From: Aneurinibacillus terranovensis DSM 18919
Lineage (GTDB): Bacteria; Bacillota; Bacilli; Aneurinibacillales; Aneurinibacillaceae
Length of the DNA: 64,000 nucleotides
Reading direction: 5' to 3'
Assembly: GCF_000430625.1 (NCBI RefSeq)
Contig: NZ_KE387173.1
Span: 1 to 64,000 of the forward strand
Positions 34,256-41,499 of the stretch are shown piece by piece; position 1 is the first letter of the stretch, and each line of letters starts with the position of its first letter. A model generated the notes under the pieces. It was not told the origin of the DNA, made no database searches, and saw only the letters and a program-made list of their open reading frames with translations. Both the position numbers and the translations under genes were made by a program.

Positions 34256-34990
34256 TTAATACTCGGATGAAATCCGCGGGGCCTTGCGGAAAAGAGACCA
34301 TTTAAAGAAGTGGGGTTTTTTGTGTTTATTCTTCCTTTTTTCTGTAACAGAAAGCATCTGCAGTTCGAAATTCATTTTGCGCATTTCCAGGCGAATATTT
34401 TCCTGTTTTTTTTCTATTTCCTCCATTTTTCGCATAATATCCTTAAAATGGACGTCTGATAAAGGAGAGGATGTGGCAGTGGGCAGGGAAGGCCTGGGTA
34501 TCTGCCTGGCAGCGGCGGCTTCGAGAGCCGTTTCCAGTGCGCTGCCGACTGCCGTTTCAACCCCGGCCGCTGTTTGCCGGTATGATTCTGTAATTTCCTG
34601 AATTGTTTGATAAAACTGTCGATTAATATGATCTTCAAGTTCCGTAATTCTTTCCACAACGCTTTCCTCCTGAATACCGTTCAGGGAGGACTCGAAAGGA
34701 TGAGTCGGTGATTCGTTTTCTTTTCCGCTCTCCTTTCTTTCCGCCAGTATTCCTTCCGCCAGGAGTCTATCTTCTACTTCTTTCAATGTTTGAACACCGG
34801 TGTCTTTCACCCGTTTTATCTCAATTAGCAAGTGAAAGGCTTGTTCACTTAAGTGAAGGTGACCCTGGCTGTTTTTTTGCAGCACCATATACGGGCTGAA
34901 AAAATCAATCCAGTTTCTCAACGTCCGAACATGTACATCAAGTGTAACCGCCACATCCTTTGAAGTCATCCACGCACCATTGTTTTGCAT
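34256..34990 (-). CDS. MerR-like DNA-binding protein with coiled coil
   Basis: This 244-residue protein has an N-terminal MerR/RacA-type winged helix ('WMTSKDVAVTLDVHVRTLRNWI', about 7-75), a variable Glu/Ser-rich linker, and coiled-coil segments at about 130-175 and 195-230 ending in a basic tail. The layout is like RacA and other DUF3967-type regulators of Bacillales. The target is unknown. The ATG at 34990 follows AGGGGGAGCGATTCATT; the longer upstream frame lacks a site. Confidence 0.8.
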   Translation of the reverse strand: MQNNGAWMTSKDVAVTLDVHVRTLRNWIDFFSPYMVLQKNSQGHLHLSEQAFHLLIEIKRVKDTGVQTLKEVEDRLLAEGILAERKESGKENESPTHPFESSLNGIQEESVVERITELEDHINRQFYQTIQEITESYRQTAAGVETAVGSALETALEAAAARQIPRPSLPTATSSPLSDVHFKDIMRKMEEIEKKQENIRLEMRKMNFELQMLSVTEKRKNKHKKPHFFKWSLFRKAPRISSEY

Positions 34991-35172
34991 AATGAATCGC
35001 TCCCCCTTCACGTTGTCTTGTTGTAAATTAGCATACGGCAAAATGCCGCAACTTCCAACCACCTCGACAAAGGTTATCAAAAGAAGTGCCTATTCGCTAT
35101 TTCCGACATCAACTCGCATAAAAGCACACACATTTGGCATACTATGACTATCATTGCCGGAGGTGGTTTATC

Positions 35173-35376
35173 ATGGCTTTTATGCGCGGTAAACAGCAGG
35201 TAGAAGAGGTAGAAAAATACGACATCGCGATTTGGAATTGCGACAATCCCGATTGTAACGCCTGGATGAGACAATTGTACTCCTTCGAAAAAGATCCGGT
35301 GTGCCCCCTGTGTCAGTCAACCATGAGCCAGGAAATTAGACTTCTTCCTGTTCTCTCCCATTCCATCAGCCCTTGA
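35173..35376 (+). CDS. YdjO-like zinc-ribbon protein
   Basis: This 67-residue protein has 'IAIWNCDNPDCNAWMR' and 'CPLCQSTM', giving two Cys pairs that can bind zinc, followed by 'EIRLLPVL'. It matches the cold-inducible YdjO family. GGAGGTGGTTTATC precedes the ATG. It is divergent from the MerR-like gene. Confidence 0.87.
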   Translation: MAFMRGKQQVEEVEKYDIAIWNCDNPDCNAWMRQLYSFEKDPVCPLCQSTMSQEIRLLPVLSHSISP

Positions 35377-35391
35377 AAAGGGCTTTTTTTA
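35369..35391 (+). terminator. terminator after ydjO-like gene
   Basis: AGCCCTT-GAAA-AGGGCT forms a short stem overlapping the stop codon and is followed by a seven-base T run. Confidence 0.85.
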
Positions 35392-35544
35392 TAACGTGAA
35401 CATTTATGTTAGTAATTTAGCGCCAGGCCATTTTCTGCAATTCGCTGATTAATTTTGCCTTTAAGCCCTTTATGAAAATGAATTGGAAGAGTTCTCTTAT
35501 AAGTTAAATAATATGAATTAATTTTATTAGATTTTAAGCCTTTA

Positions 35545-35574
35545 AGTAAAACGAGGAACCAAATTAGGTTCCTC
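35545..35574 (-). terminator. terminator of the VOC gene
   Basis: On the minus strand GAGGAACC-TAATTT-GGTTCCTC overlaps the stop codon and is followed by GTTTTACTT. Confidence 0.7.
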
Positions 35575-35929
35575 AGTTCTGAGTTTTGACTTCGACCAAG
35601 TAAAGGGTATTCCCGTCAGGGTCGCCGAAGTATGCTATCCGGGTTGCCTTGTCTTCCATTACAGGTGAGAAGACAACACCCCGGGATTGCAGTGTTTCGG
35701 TCGCAGCTACCAAATCCTGTACTTCAAAGCCAATAGAGAGGCTCTCAGATTTTCCTGGTTGGGGGCCGTGCTCTCCAGCGGGGTGTAACCCAGTTAACCT
35801 TGGGGCTTGTACCTGAGCCCAATGTCCCTGCACTTCGTATTGTAGCCTCAACTCAAGCGTTTTCATGTAAAACTGGACTGCTCGATTTAAATCTGACACC
35901 ATCACCGTCACATTACCATTCTTGAACAA
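35573..35929 (-). CDS. VOC superfamily (glyoxalase/bleomycin-resistance fold) protein
   Basis: This 118-residue single-domain VOC protein has 'VTVMVSDLNRAVQFYMKTLEL' at the start and 'IAYFGDPDGNTLYLVEV' at the end. The C-terminal Glu is a possible metal ligand. It could be a lyase, an epimerase-like enzyme or a binding protein; the substrate cannot be told. The start is a TTG (35929), 7 nt after GGGGG. Confidence 0.82.
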   Translation of the reverse strand: MFKNGNVTVMVSDLNRAVQFYMKTLELRLQYEVQGHWAQVQAPRLTGLHPAGEHGPQPGKSESLSIGFEVQDLVAATETLQSRGVVFSPVMEDKATRIAYFGDPDGNTLYLVEVKTQN

Positions 35930-36095
35930 ACCATTACCCCCTTTTCAGTTTGTCTACATGATAACAAAAACCAGTATTTTCCACGATTTAATAACAGATC
36001 ATCAATTCTTAAGGGGTTTTTATATATTATTGCTTGCGGCGAGGAATGAGACGAGCACTCCCTTTAGAGATGCATGCGCAGCCTCTTTACCACTC

Positions 36096-36752
36096 TTAAC
36101 TCGGCGGGCTGACCTGCATAAGCCCGTGATTAATCGCATATTGAACAAGCTCTGCCCGGCTTGTTAAGGCGAGTTTTTTCATGATGCTGCTTTTATGGTT
36201 TTCCACCGTTTTTACACTAATGACAAGGCGATCCGAGATTTCCCGGTTGGTATAGCCTCTTGCGGTCAAGCGCAGGATTTCTTCTTCGCGTACCGTTAAT
36301 GTAACCGGACGGGTTTCTAACTGTATTTCCTTTATGCAGCGGGTTACCGTTTCCTCAGGGAAAAAGGCGTCATAATATTTCTTTCCCTGAAAAAGGGCAT
36401 GAATCGCTTCAAGCAGCTGGTTCGGGTCGGTCTGTTTCAGCACAAGGCCGTTTGCCCCAATGCGAATGGCTTCCTTCAAATAAATTTCATCCTCATACAT
36501 CGTAAGGACAAGGACCGGTAAATCAGGGTGGGATCGGTGTATTTCCTGCAGGGTAGTAAACCCGTCCATTCCTTTCGGCATCGATAAATCGCAGATAACA
36601 ATATCGGGCTCGACGACGTAGATTTTCTGGAGACCTTCCGTACCTTCCGATGCTTCCCCAACCACAATCAAATCAGGCTGACTGTTTAAAAAGGAAGAAA
36701 GCCCGGAACGTACAATGTTATGGTCATCTATTAACAGCAATTTAATTTTCAT
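36096..36752 (-). CDS. NarL/FixJ-family response regulator
   Basis: This 218-residue regulator has a receiver (1-120; 'LLIDDHNIVRSGL', phospho-Asp in 'DIVICDLSMPKG', Thr in 'VLTMYE', Lys in 'VLKQTD') and a LuxR-type helix-turn-helix (about 150-210; 'LTVREEEILRLTARGYTNREI', 'VISVKTVENHKSSI'). It overlaps the kinase gene upstream by 4 bp (ATGA), so the pair is translationally coupled. Confidence 0.94.
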   Translation of the reverse strand: MKIKLLLIDDHNIVRSGLSSFLNSQPDLIVVGEASEGTEGLQKIYVVEPDIVICDLSMPKGMDGFTTLQEIHRSHPDLPVLVLTMYEDEIYLKEAIRIGANGLVLKQTDPNQLLEAIHALFQGKKYYDAFFPEETVTRCIKEIQLETRPVTLTVREEEILRLTARGYTNREISDRLVISVKTVENHKSSIMKKLALTSRAELVQYAINHGLMQVSPPS

Positions 36753-37759
36753 TTTTTCTCACCTTTCCACGCCCCGGGGATATATAAATGAAAGCTTGAC
36801 CCTTCGCCGGGTGCGGAGTTAATTTCCAAATGGCCGTCCAGAAACACTGTCCGTTCTTTGACATGCTTTAAACCAAGGCCGGAATGAACCTCATTTACAT
36901 TAAAGCCGATACCTTCATCACGAATGGAAATAACAAGGTCGTGTCTGTTCGCAAAATCAACGGATACGTAGGCGGTAGGGCTGTTAGAATGCTTCACGAT
37001 ATTATTTAAAATCTCTTGAATAATCCGGTATATATTAAGTTCAATATGCGGGGCCATCCTGTGTTCGGTACGCAGGACAGACTTCAACGTAATTTTAATA
37101 GGAAAATGGCGCTCCATGCTGTGGATCAGAGAGGATATGGCTGCCCCCAAACCAAGCATATCGAGTGTATCGGGCCGGAGGTTGGCGGATAAACGTTTGA
37201 CTTCGCTCATCGTATCATTCAGAATCGTCTGCAGTTCAGCAACGGTATTTTTGGCTTCTTCCTCATCGATTTGCCGGACGAGGCGGTGCAGCCCCATCGA
37301 CACACTGTATAACGATTGACCGACACCGTCATGCAGTTCCTGGGCCATCCGTTTTTTTTCGGCTTCCTGGGCTTCAATCGTTTGCCGGGTAATAAGCTTG
37401 GCCATCCGGGCTTCTTCTTCTTTTTTCTTTTTTGATATATCCCGGATCATCAGCACCATCTGTTTCTCCATATCATTTTTTCCCGGAAGATACGTAGTGC
37501 TAAAGGCTACGGGAAGATTTTCGCCATAAACAGGCATTTCTGATTCAAAATAGGGGACCGGCTCTTTTTCCGCGAGAAGGCATCGTTCCTCCCCTGGCAT
37601 CAGCTCGCGTTTCTGACAAAATGTACAATAAGGGACCTTTTCACCGATCTGCCAGCCGGTCAGCTTACGGGCGGCGGGGTTCATTTGCTGGATAATGCGG
37701 TCCCTATCCATAATCACAACACCATCCGTTAAATAGTGAAAAAGCTCCCTGGTAAACAC
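36749..37759 (-). CDS. cytoplasmic PAS histidine kinase (HisKA_3) with Cys motif
   Basis: With the GTG start at 37759 (GGAGG 9 nt upstream) the kinase has 336 residues: a PAS domain (about 5-115), a short coiled linker, HisKA_3 with 'ELHDGVGQSLYSVSMGL' (His about 150) and HATPase_c ending 'GLGLKHVKERTVFLDGHL'. There is no membrane helix. Within PAS, 'YCTFCQKRELMPGEERC' has the spacing Cx2Cx11C, as in the first three Fe-S ligands of the oxygen sensor NreB; the fourth Cys is absent. A longer frame from 37831 would start before or at the apparent promoter, so I reject it. The signal may be redox or oxygen (inference). Confidence 0.9.
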   Translation of the reverse strand: MFTRELFHYLTDGVVIMDRDRIIQQMNPAARKLTGWQIGEKVPYCTFCQKRELMPGEERCLLAEKEPVPYFESEMPVYGENLPVAFSTTYLPGKNDMEKQMVLMIRDISKKKKEEEARMAKLITRQTIEAQEAEKKRMAQELHDGVGQSLYSVSMGLHRLVRQIDEEEAKNTVAELQTILNDTMSEVKRLSANLRPDTLDMLGLGAAISSLIHSMERHFPIKITLKSVLRTEHRMAPHIELNIYRIIQEILNNIVKHSNSPTAYVSVDFANRHDLVISIRDEGIGFNVNEVHSGLGLKHVKERTVFLDGHLEINSAPGEGSSFHLYIPGAWKGEKK

Positions 37760-37829
37760 GCGGCAGTTCCTCCGATCCCAATGAAATAAGTAAAAAGTGA
37801 AGTTGATCATCACAATACTTTCTATTTCC

Positions 37830-37835
37830 ATTATA
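37830..37835 (-). promoter_or_regulatory. -10 box of the NarL-type two-component operon
   Basis: TATAAT on the minus strand, about 70 bp before the GTG start of the kinase. It lies at the first ATG of the longer frame, which argues for the internal GTG. No good -35 is seen. Confidence 0.5.
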
Positions 37836-37942
37836 CCATTTTCTGTGCCTGCCTGGTTACGTCGTTATGTATAATCCTTGCGGCAAATCAGCGGCTATAG
37901 TACCATACTATACAGGTAAAATTGTTGAAGGAGAGAAAACAG

Positions 37943-38323
37943 ATGGATTGGTTAACGATTGTTCTGCTTGTTTTAATTGTTGTTTTTGTCATTTTCCGGT
38001 TGATGCCGCCGCGTGGAATAAAGAGTATTTCCGCCGGTGAACTGCAGGAAGCGATGAAGGAACCGAAAGGGAAGCAGCTCATAGACGTACGGGAACCGCA
38101 GGAATACCGTGGCGGACATATTCAGGGAGCACGCAATATTCCGATTGGACAAGTCCAATCCGCAGCATCCGGCATTCCGAAAGATAAAGACACCTACTTA
38201 ATTTGCCAGAGCGGGTTACGCAGTGCCCAGGCAGCCCGTATACTGAAGAAGAAGGGGTTCACGAACCTGTACAACGTGTCCGGAGGCATGAAGCAGTGGA
38301 AAGGGAAAATTGTAAAAAAGTAA
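37943..38323 (+). CDS. membrane-anchored rhodanese-like protein (YqhL-type)
   Basis: This 126-residue protein has one N-terminal membrane helix (2-22) and a rhodanese domain (about 35-125). The catalytic Cys is in 'LICQSGLRSAQAA', and 'LIDVREPQEYRGGHI' and 'NVSGGMKQWKG' are standard. It transfers sulfane sulfur, but the acceptor is unknown. AAGGAGAGAAAACAG precedes the ATG. A terminator follows. Confidence 0.92.
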   Translation: MDWLTIVLLVLIVVFVIFRLMPPRGIKSISAGELQEAMKEPKGKQLIDVREPQEYRGGHIQGARNIPIGQVQSAASGIPKDKDTYLICQSGLRSAQAARILKKKGFTNLYNVSGGMKQWKGKIVKK

Positions 38324-38331
38324 GTTCTTAC

Positions 38332-38357
38332 AAAGCGTCGGGCGTCCGGCGCTTTTT
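38332..38357 (+). terminator. terminator after the rhodanese gene
   Basis: AAAGCGTCGG pairs with CCGGCGCTTT (one G-T pair) around GCGT, followed by TTTT. Confidence 0.88.
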
Positions 38358-38423
38358 TCAATCTATACAAATGTATGGAACACGTTCCTTCTTTTCATAC
38401 TAGGAATTGAAGGAGTGATGAAC

Positions 38424-39578
38424 ATGCTTTCCGTATTGAGAAAGAGAAGGGGCATCATTCATGGACGGGTACGATGCGGGAAACTAACAAAGCAAATCGT
38501 CAACCAGATTCAGCCGGGGGAAATAGCGGTTATTTCCCACGCGGACATCGATGAAGTAACGGCCCATAGCCTTGTCTCGCGGAGAGTGAGGGCGGTGATT
38601 AATTGTTCGCCTTCCTTTACAGGCCGCTACAGTACGGAGGGGGCGCGTCTGTTGCTCGACAATCACGTTCCGCTGTATGATTGTTCACCCTGTTCCGATA
38701 TCATTTCATACTTGCATAATGGGCAACTGATTACAATAGACGGCCATTATTTATTTAATGAGAACGGACAAAAACTATCCCGCCTTACCCTCGTCACGAT
38801 GTCTATCTGGAAAGAGAAGCATAAGATAGCCGAGGATAATGGGCAGCGTCTGCTGGAAGAGTTTATTAATAATACACTGGAGCACGCCATCCGTGAAAAA
38901 TCATACTTTATCAATCCTTTACCGGAACTGCCCTTGAATACATCTCTTATCAACCGAGATGCGGTCGTTGTCGCGCGCGGCAATCACTATCGTGAGGATT
39001 TACAGGCGATTCGCGCTTATATTCATGAAGTGAATCCGGTGCTGATTGGCGTGGATGGAGGGGCGGATGCGCTGCTTGAATTCGGGCTTACCCCTGATAT
39101 TATAATCGGGGATATGGACAGTGTGAGCGATAGAGCGCTTGCGGCGGCAAAAGATATTGTTGTCCACGCTTATCCTGCCGGAGGGGCACCGGGCGAGCAG
39201 CGTGTCCATGGGCTTGGCCTTCCCTATCATCTGCTTCATGCGCCGGGAATGAGCCAGGATATCGCTTTGCTGCTTGCTTACGAATACCAGTCCCGGTGCA
39301 TTGTGAGTTTAGGCACCCATTCTAATATGATTGAGTTTTTAGAAAAGGGGCGAAGCGGGATGGCCAGCACACTCCTCGTGCGAATGAAAATTGGGACGCG
39401 CCTTGTCGATGCCAAAGGAATAAGCCAGCTTTATCCCCGGCGTACGGCGGGAAAATCTATCCTGCATATGTTCGGGGGGATCGGATTCCCGGCCGTGATC
39501 GCAGCGGGCTTCCATCCGGTTTTTCGCAACAGCCTGCTCGCTGTTTGGCTGCATGTGAAAGCGATTGTAGGCGGGTGA
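38424..39578 (+). CDS. steA: putative cytokinetic ring protein SteA
   Basis: The 384-residue protein has an N-terminal domain ('GRVRCGKLTKQIVNQIQPGEIAV' onward), then a thiamine pyrophosphokinase-like domain ('LIGVDGGADALLEFGLTPDIIIGDMDSVSD', about 205-240) and a C-terminal membrane helix pair (about 340-380). This is the SteA family; in corynebacteria SteA with SteB affects cell separation. TPK activity is not expected. The ATG at 38424 lies 8 nt after AGGAG. It is followed directly by a GT2 and an MraY-like gene. Confidence 0.85.
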   Translation: MLSVLRKRRGIIHGRVRCGKLTKQIVNQIQPGEIAVISHADIDEVTAHSLVSRRVRAVINCSPSFTGRYSTEGARLLLDNHVPLYDCSPCSDIISYLHNGQLITIDGHYLFNENGQKLSRLTLVTMSIWKEKHKIAEDNGQRLLEEFINNTLEHAIREKSYFINPLPELPLNTSLINRDAVVVARGNHYREDLQAIRAYIHEVNPVLIGVDGGADALLEFGLTPDIIIGDMDSVSDRALAAAKDIVVHAYPAGGAPGEQRVHGLGLPYHLLHAPGMSQDIALLLAYEYQSRCIVSLGTHSNMIEFLEKGRSGMASTLLVRMKIGTRLVDAKGISQLYPRRTAGKSILHMFGGIGFPAVIAAGFHPVFRNSLLAVWLHVKAIVGG

Positions 39579-39583
39579 ATGAA

Positions 39584-40261
39584 ATGAGCGCACATACCGC
39601 CATCATTATCCCGGCGTTTAATGAGGAAGCACACCTTCAGGCTACACTTCAATCATTGAGGCATCCCGCATTTTCCGGCAGCGAAGTTATCGTGGTCAAC
39701 GACGGCAGTACGGACAAGACAGGCGATATTGCACAGGTGTGGGCCCACCGCGTGATACATAATGAGCGGAACCGGGGAAAGGGGTATGCGTTATTTCGCG
39801 GTGTGGAGAAGACGGACGCGGATTATTTCCTGTTTATCGATGCCGACCTTGGGAACAGCGCCTGCCATACCGCAGCACTTTTGCAAAAACTTCGTGAAAA
39901 TAAAGGGGTTGACCTTGTGATTGCGTCTTTTCCGCCCGGGAAGCAGAGCGGATTTGGATTGGTGAAACAGGCGGCACGGCGTTCCATTCGCCAGCTGACC
40001 GGCGTAACGCTTGGCGAACCGCTGTCCGGACAGCGGGGATTATCGCGCAGCGCCGTGAAAACCATCCGTTCTTGGGACTGCGGTTTCGGGATTGAAGTCG
40101 CGATGACGATTGACATCGTGCAAGCCGGACTTGCGGTGTGCGAAATTCCCCTGCCGCTTTCCCACCGTGAAACAGGAAAGACGTTACCGGGATTCCTCCA
40201 TCGCGGCCGGCAGTATGCGGCAATCTGTAACGTACTTATACAGAAGCGGATAAGGGGGTGA
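39584..40261 (+). CDS. family 2 glycosyltransferase
   Basis: This 225-residue GT-A enzyme has 'AIIIPAFNEEAHL', 'VVNDGSTDKTGDIA', the DxD motif in 'FIDADLG' and 'SGQRGLSRSAV' in the acceptor region. No membrane helix is visible, so it should act at the cytoplasmic face. Its place between SteA and an MraY-like protein suggests transfer to a lipid or cell-wall precursor (inference). It starts 5 bp after steA and overlaps nothing downstream. Confidence 0.85.
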   Translation: MSAHTAIIIPAFNEEAHLQATLQSLRHPAFSGSEVIVVNDGSTDKTGDIAQVWAHRVIHNERNRGKGYALFRGVEKTDADYFLFIDADLGNSACHTAALLQKLRENKGVDLVIASFPPGKQSGFGLVKQAARRSIRQLTGVTLGEPLSGQRGLSRSAVKTIRSWDCGFGIEVAMTIDIVQAGLAVCEIPLPLSHRETGKTLPGFLHRGRQYAAICNVLIQKRIRG

Positions 40262-40267
40262 TGAGAG

Positions 40268-41095
40268 ATGCACGTTCTGCTTCTACCTGTGATATGGTTT
40301 TTGGTCCGGATGAGCATGATATATCTCCTGCATGTTTACATAGAAAAAGGATGGGTTGCCGCCAATTACCGGCAAAAAAACATCCCGGTTGGCTACGGAA
40401 CGGTTGTTCCTGTGTTTTTATGTATCTTTTACGTGCTGTGGATACAGTTAGACGGAAGTGGTGGTACGGCCATTGTCAAAACGGGCGGAGAGGTACTTCT
40501 TTGCAGCCTCATCTCTCTTGTCGGCTGGGTGGACGACAGGAAAGGAGACCGCGGTATAAAAGGATTAAGGGGGCATCTGGGGGCATTGCAGAACAGCGGA
40601 CAGCTGACCACCGGCATGATAAAAGCCGCAGCAGGGCTGCTTGCCGCAGCCGGCGCGGCTTTTACTATAAACGATGGAACGCTAAATATTGTGGTAAATA
40701 CTCTGATTATCACGCTGGCAATCAATGCGATTAACCTGTTGGATGTACGTCCCGGGCGCGCCCTGAAAGGCTTCTGGTTCCTTCTTTTCCTTAGCGTATG
40801 TTTCGGGTCTGTCCCGCCTGCGTCATGGCCGCTTGTTCTTATTGTATCCACGATTACCGTGGCGGCCGCTCCCGATGATTTTAACGCGCGGGCCATGATG
40901 GGTGACGTCGGTTCAAACACCCTTGGATTTCTTGCGGGTATTTTTTGCGCCGCGGCCCTGCCGTTTTCCGTGCGTATCTGTTTGCTGGCCTTGTTTATTG
41001 TCCTGCACTGGCGGGCGGAAACGTCTTCCCTTTCCCTTGTCATCCAAAATAATAAATGGCTCAATCGCCTGGATCACGTGGGTCGAAAAACGTAG
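40268..41095 (+). CDS. MraY/WecA-like membrane protein with altered active-site motif
   Basis: This 275-residue protein has about eight membrane helices and MraY/WecA-family landmarks: 'VGWVDDRKGDRGIKGLRGHL' (the DDxxK region), 'AINAINLLDVRPGRALKG' in place of the usual N-x-x-N-x-x-DGxDGL, and 'MMGDVGSNTLGFLAG'. The changed Asn/Asp loop suggests an altered phospho-sugar transferase or a non-catalytic relative. AAGGGGGTGATGAG lies before the ATG. It ends the steA cluster. Confidence 0.78.
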   Translation: MHVLLLPVIWFLVRMSMIYLLHVYIEKGWVAANYRQKNIPVGYGTVVPVFLCIFYVLWIQLDGSGGTAIVKTGGEVLLCSLISLVGWVDDRKGDRGIKGLRGHLGALQNSGQLTTGMIKAAAGLLAAAGAAFTINDGTLNIVVNTLIITLAINAINLLDVRPGRALKGFWFLLFLSVCFGSVPPASWPLVLIVSTITVAAAPDDFNARAMMGDVGSNTLGFLAGIFCAAALPFSVRICLLALFIVLHWRAETSSLSLVIQNNKWLNRLDHVGRKT

Positions 41096-41097
41096 AG

Positions 41098-41346
41098 TTA
41101 TATTTTTTTCTGAAAACGCGACTGCACACGGTTTTTTTTGCGGTCCTTATGGAGGATATAACCGGCGATAAAACAAAGGCCAAACAAAAACATGGCCAGC
41201 GCCGCAAAAAAACGTCCTGCCATAAAATGGTGAATAGTTGGGTCAAAATACAAAAAAACGGTATCACGCATCATCTTAAACCCAAACACGGCGATGGCGC
41301 CCGGGATAACATAAACGATCATAACAGCGAGAAAACGTGCCAGCAT
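41098..41346 (-). CDS. DUF2627 membrane protein (YqzF-like)
   Basis: The 82-residue protein has two membrane helices ('ARFLAVMIVYVIPGAIAVFG' and 'FFAALAMFLFGLCFIAGYIL') and a basic 'HKDRKKNRVQSRFQ' tail, as in DUF2627/YqzF. It lies next to bkdR, as in B. subtilis. The ATG at 41346 follows CAGGGATTTG. Function is unknown. Confidence 0.9.
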   Translation of the reverse strand: MLARFLAVMIVYVIPGAIAVFGFKMMRDTVFLYFDPTIHHFMAGRFFAALAMFLFGLCFIAGYILHKDRKKNRVQSRFQKKI

Positions 41347-41499
41347 GCAAATCCCTGCTTCCTTCATAAACGGTTATCTTTTTACTTGCCATCATATTAC
41401 TTGTTTACCCGGTGTTTGTCTACCGTTGTGTTACATGAAAAAATTTGCTTAAATATAAATAGAAATCTGCAAATTTTTTCACATTTGGGAGAGGATCCG

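Noticed and set aside
40258-40734. Second plus-strand frame over the MraY-like gene
   Set aside because: It overlaps the clearly membrane-type MraY-like frame, which has a binding site and family motifs; the other frame has an Arg/His/Cys-rich random composition.
41056-41499. Long N-terminal extension of BkdR
   Set aside because: It would overlap the MraY-like gene and the convergent DUF2627 gene; ATG 41500 has a proper binding site and begins at the Rossmann motif.
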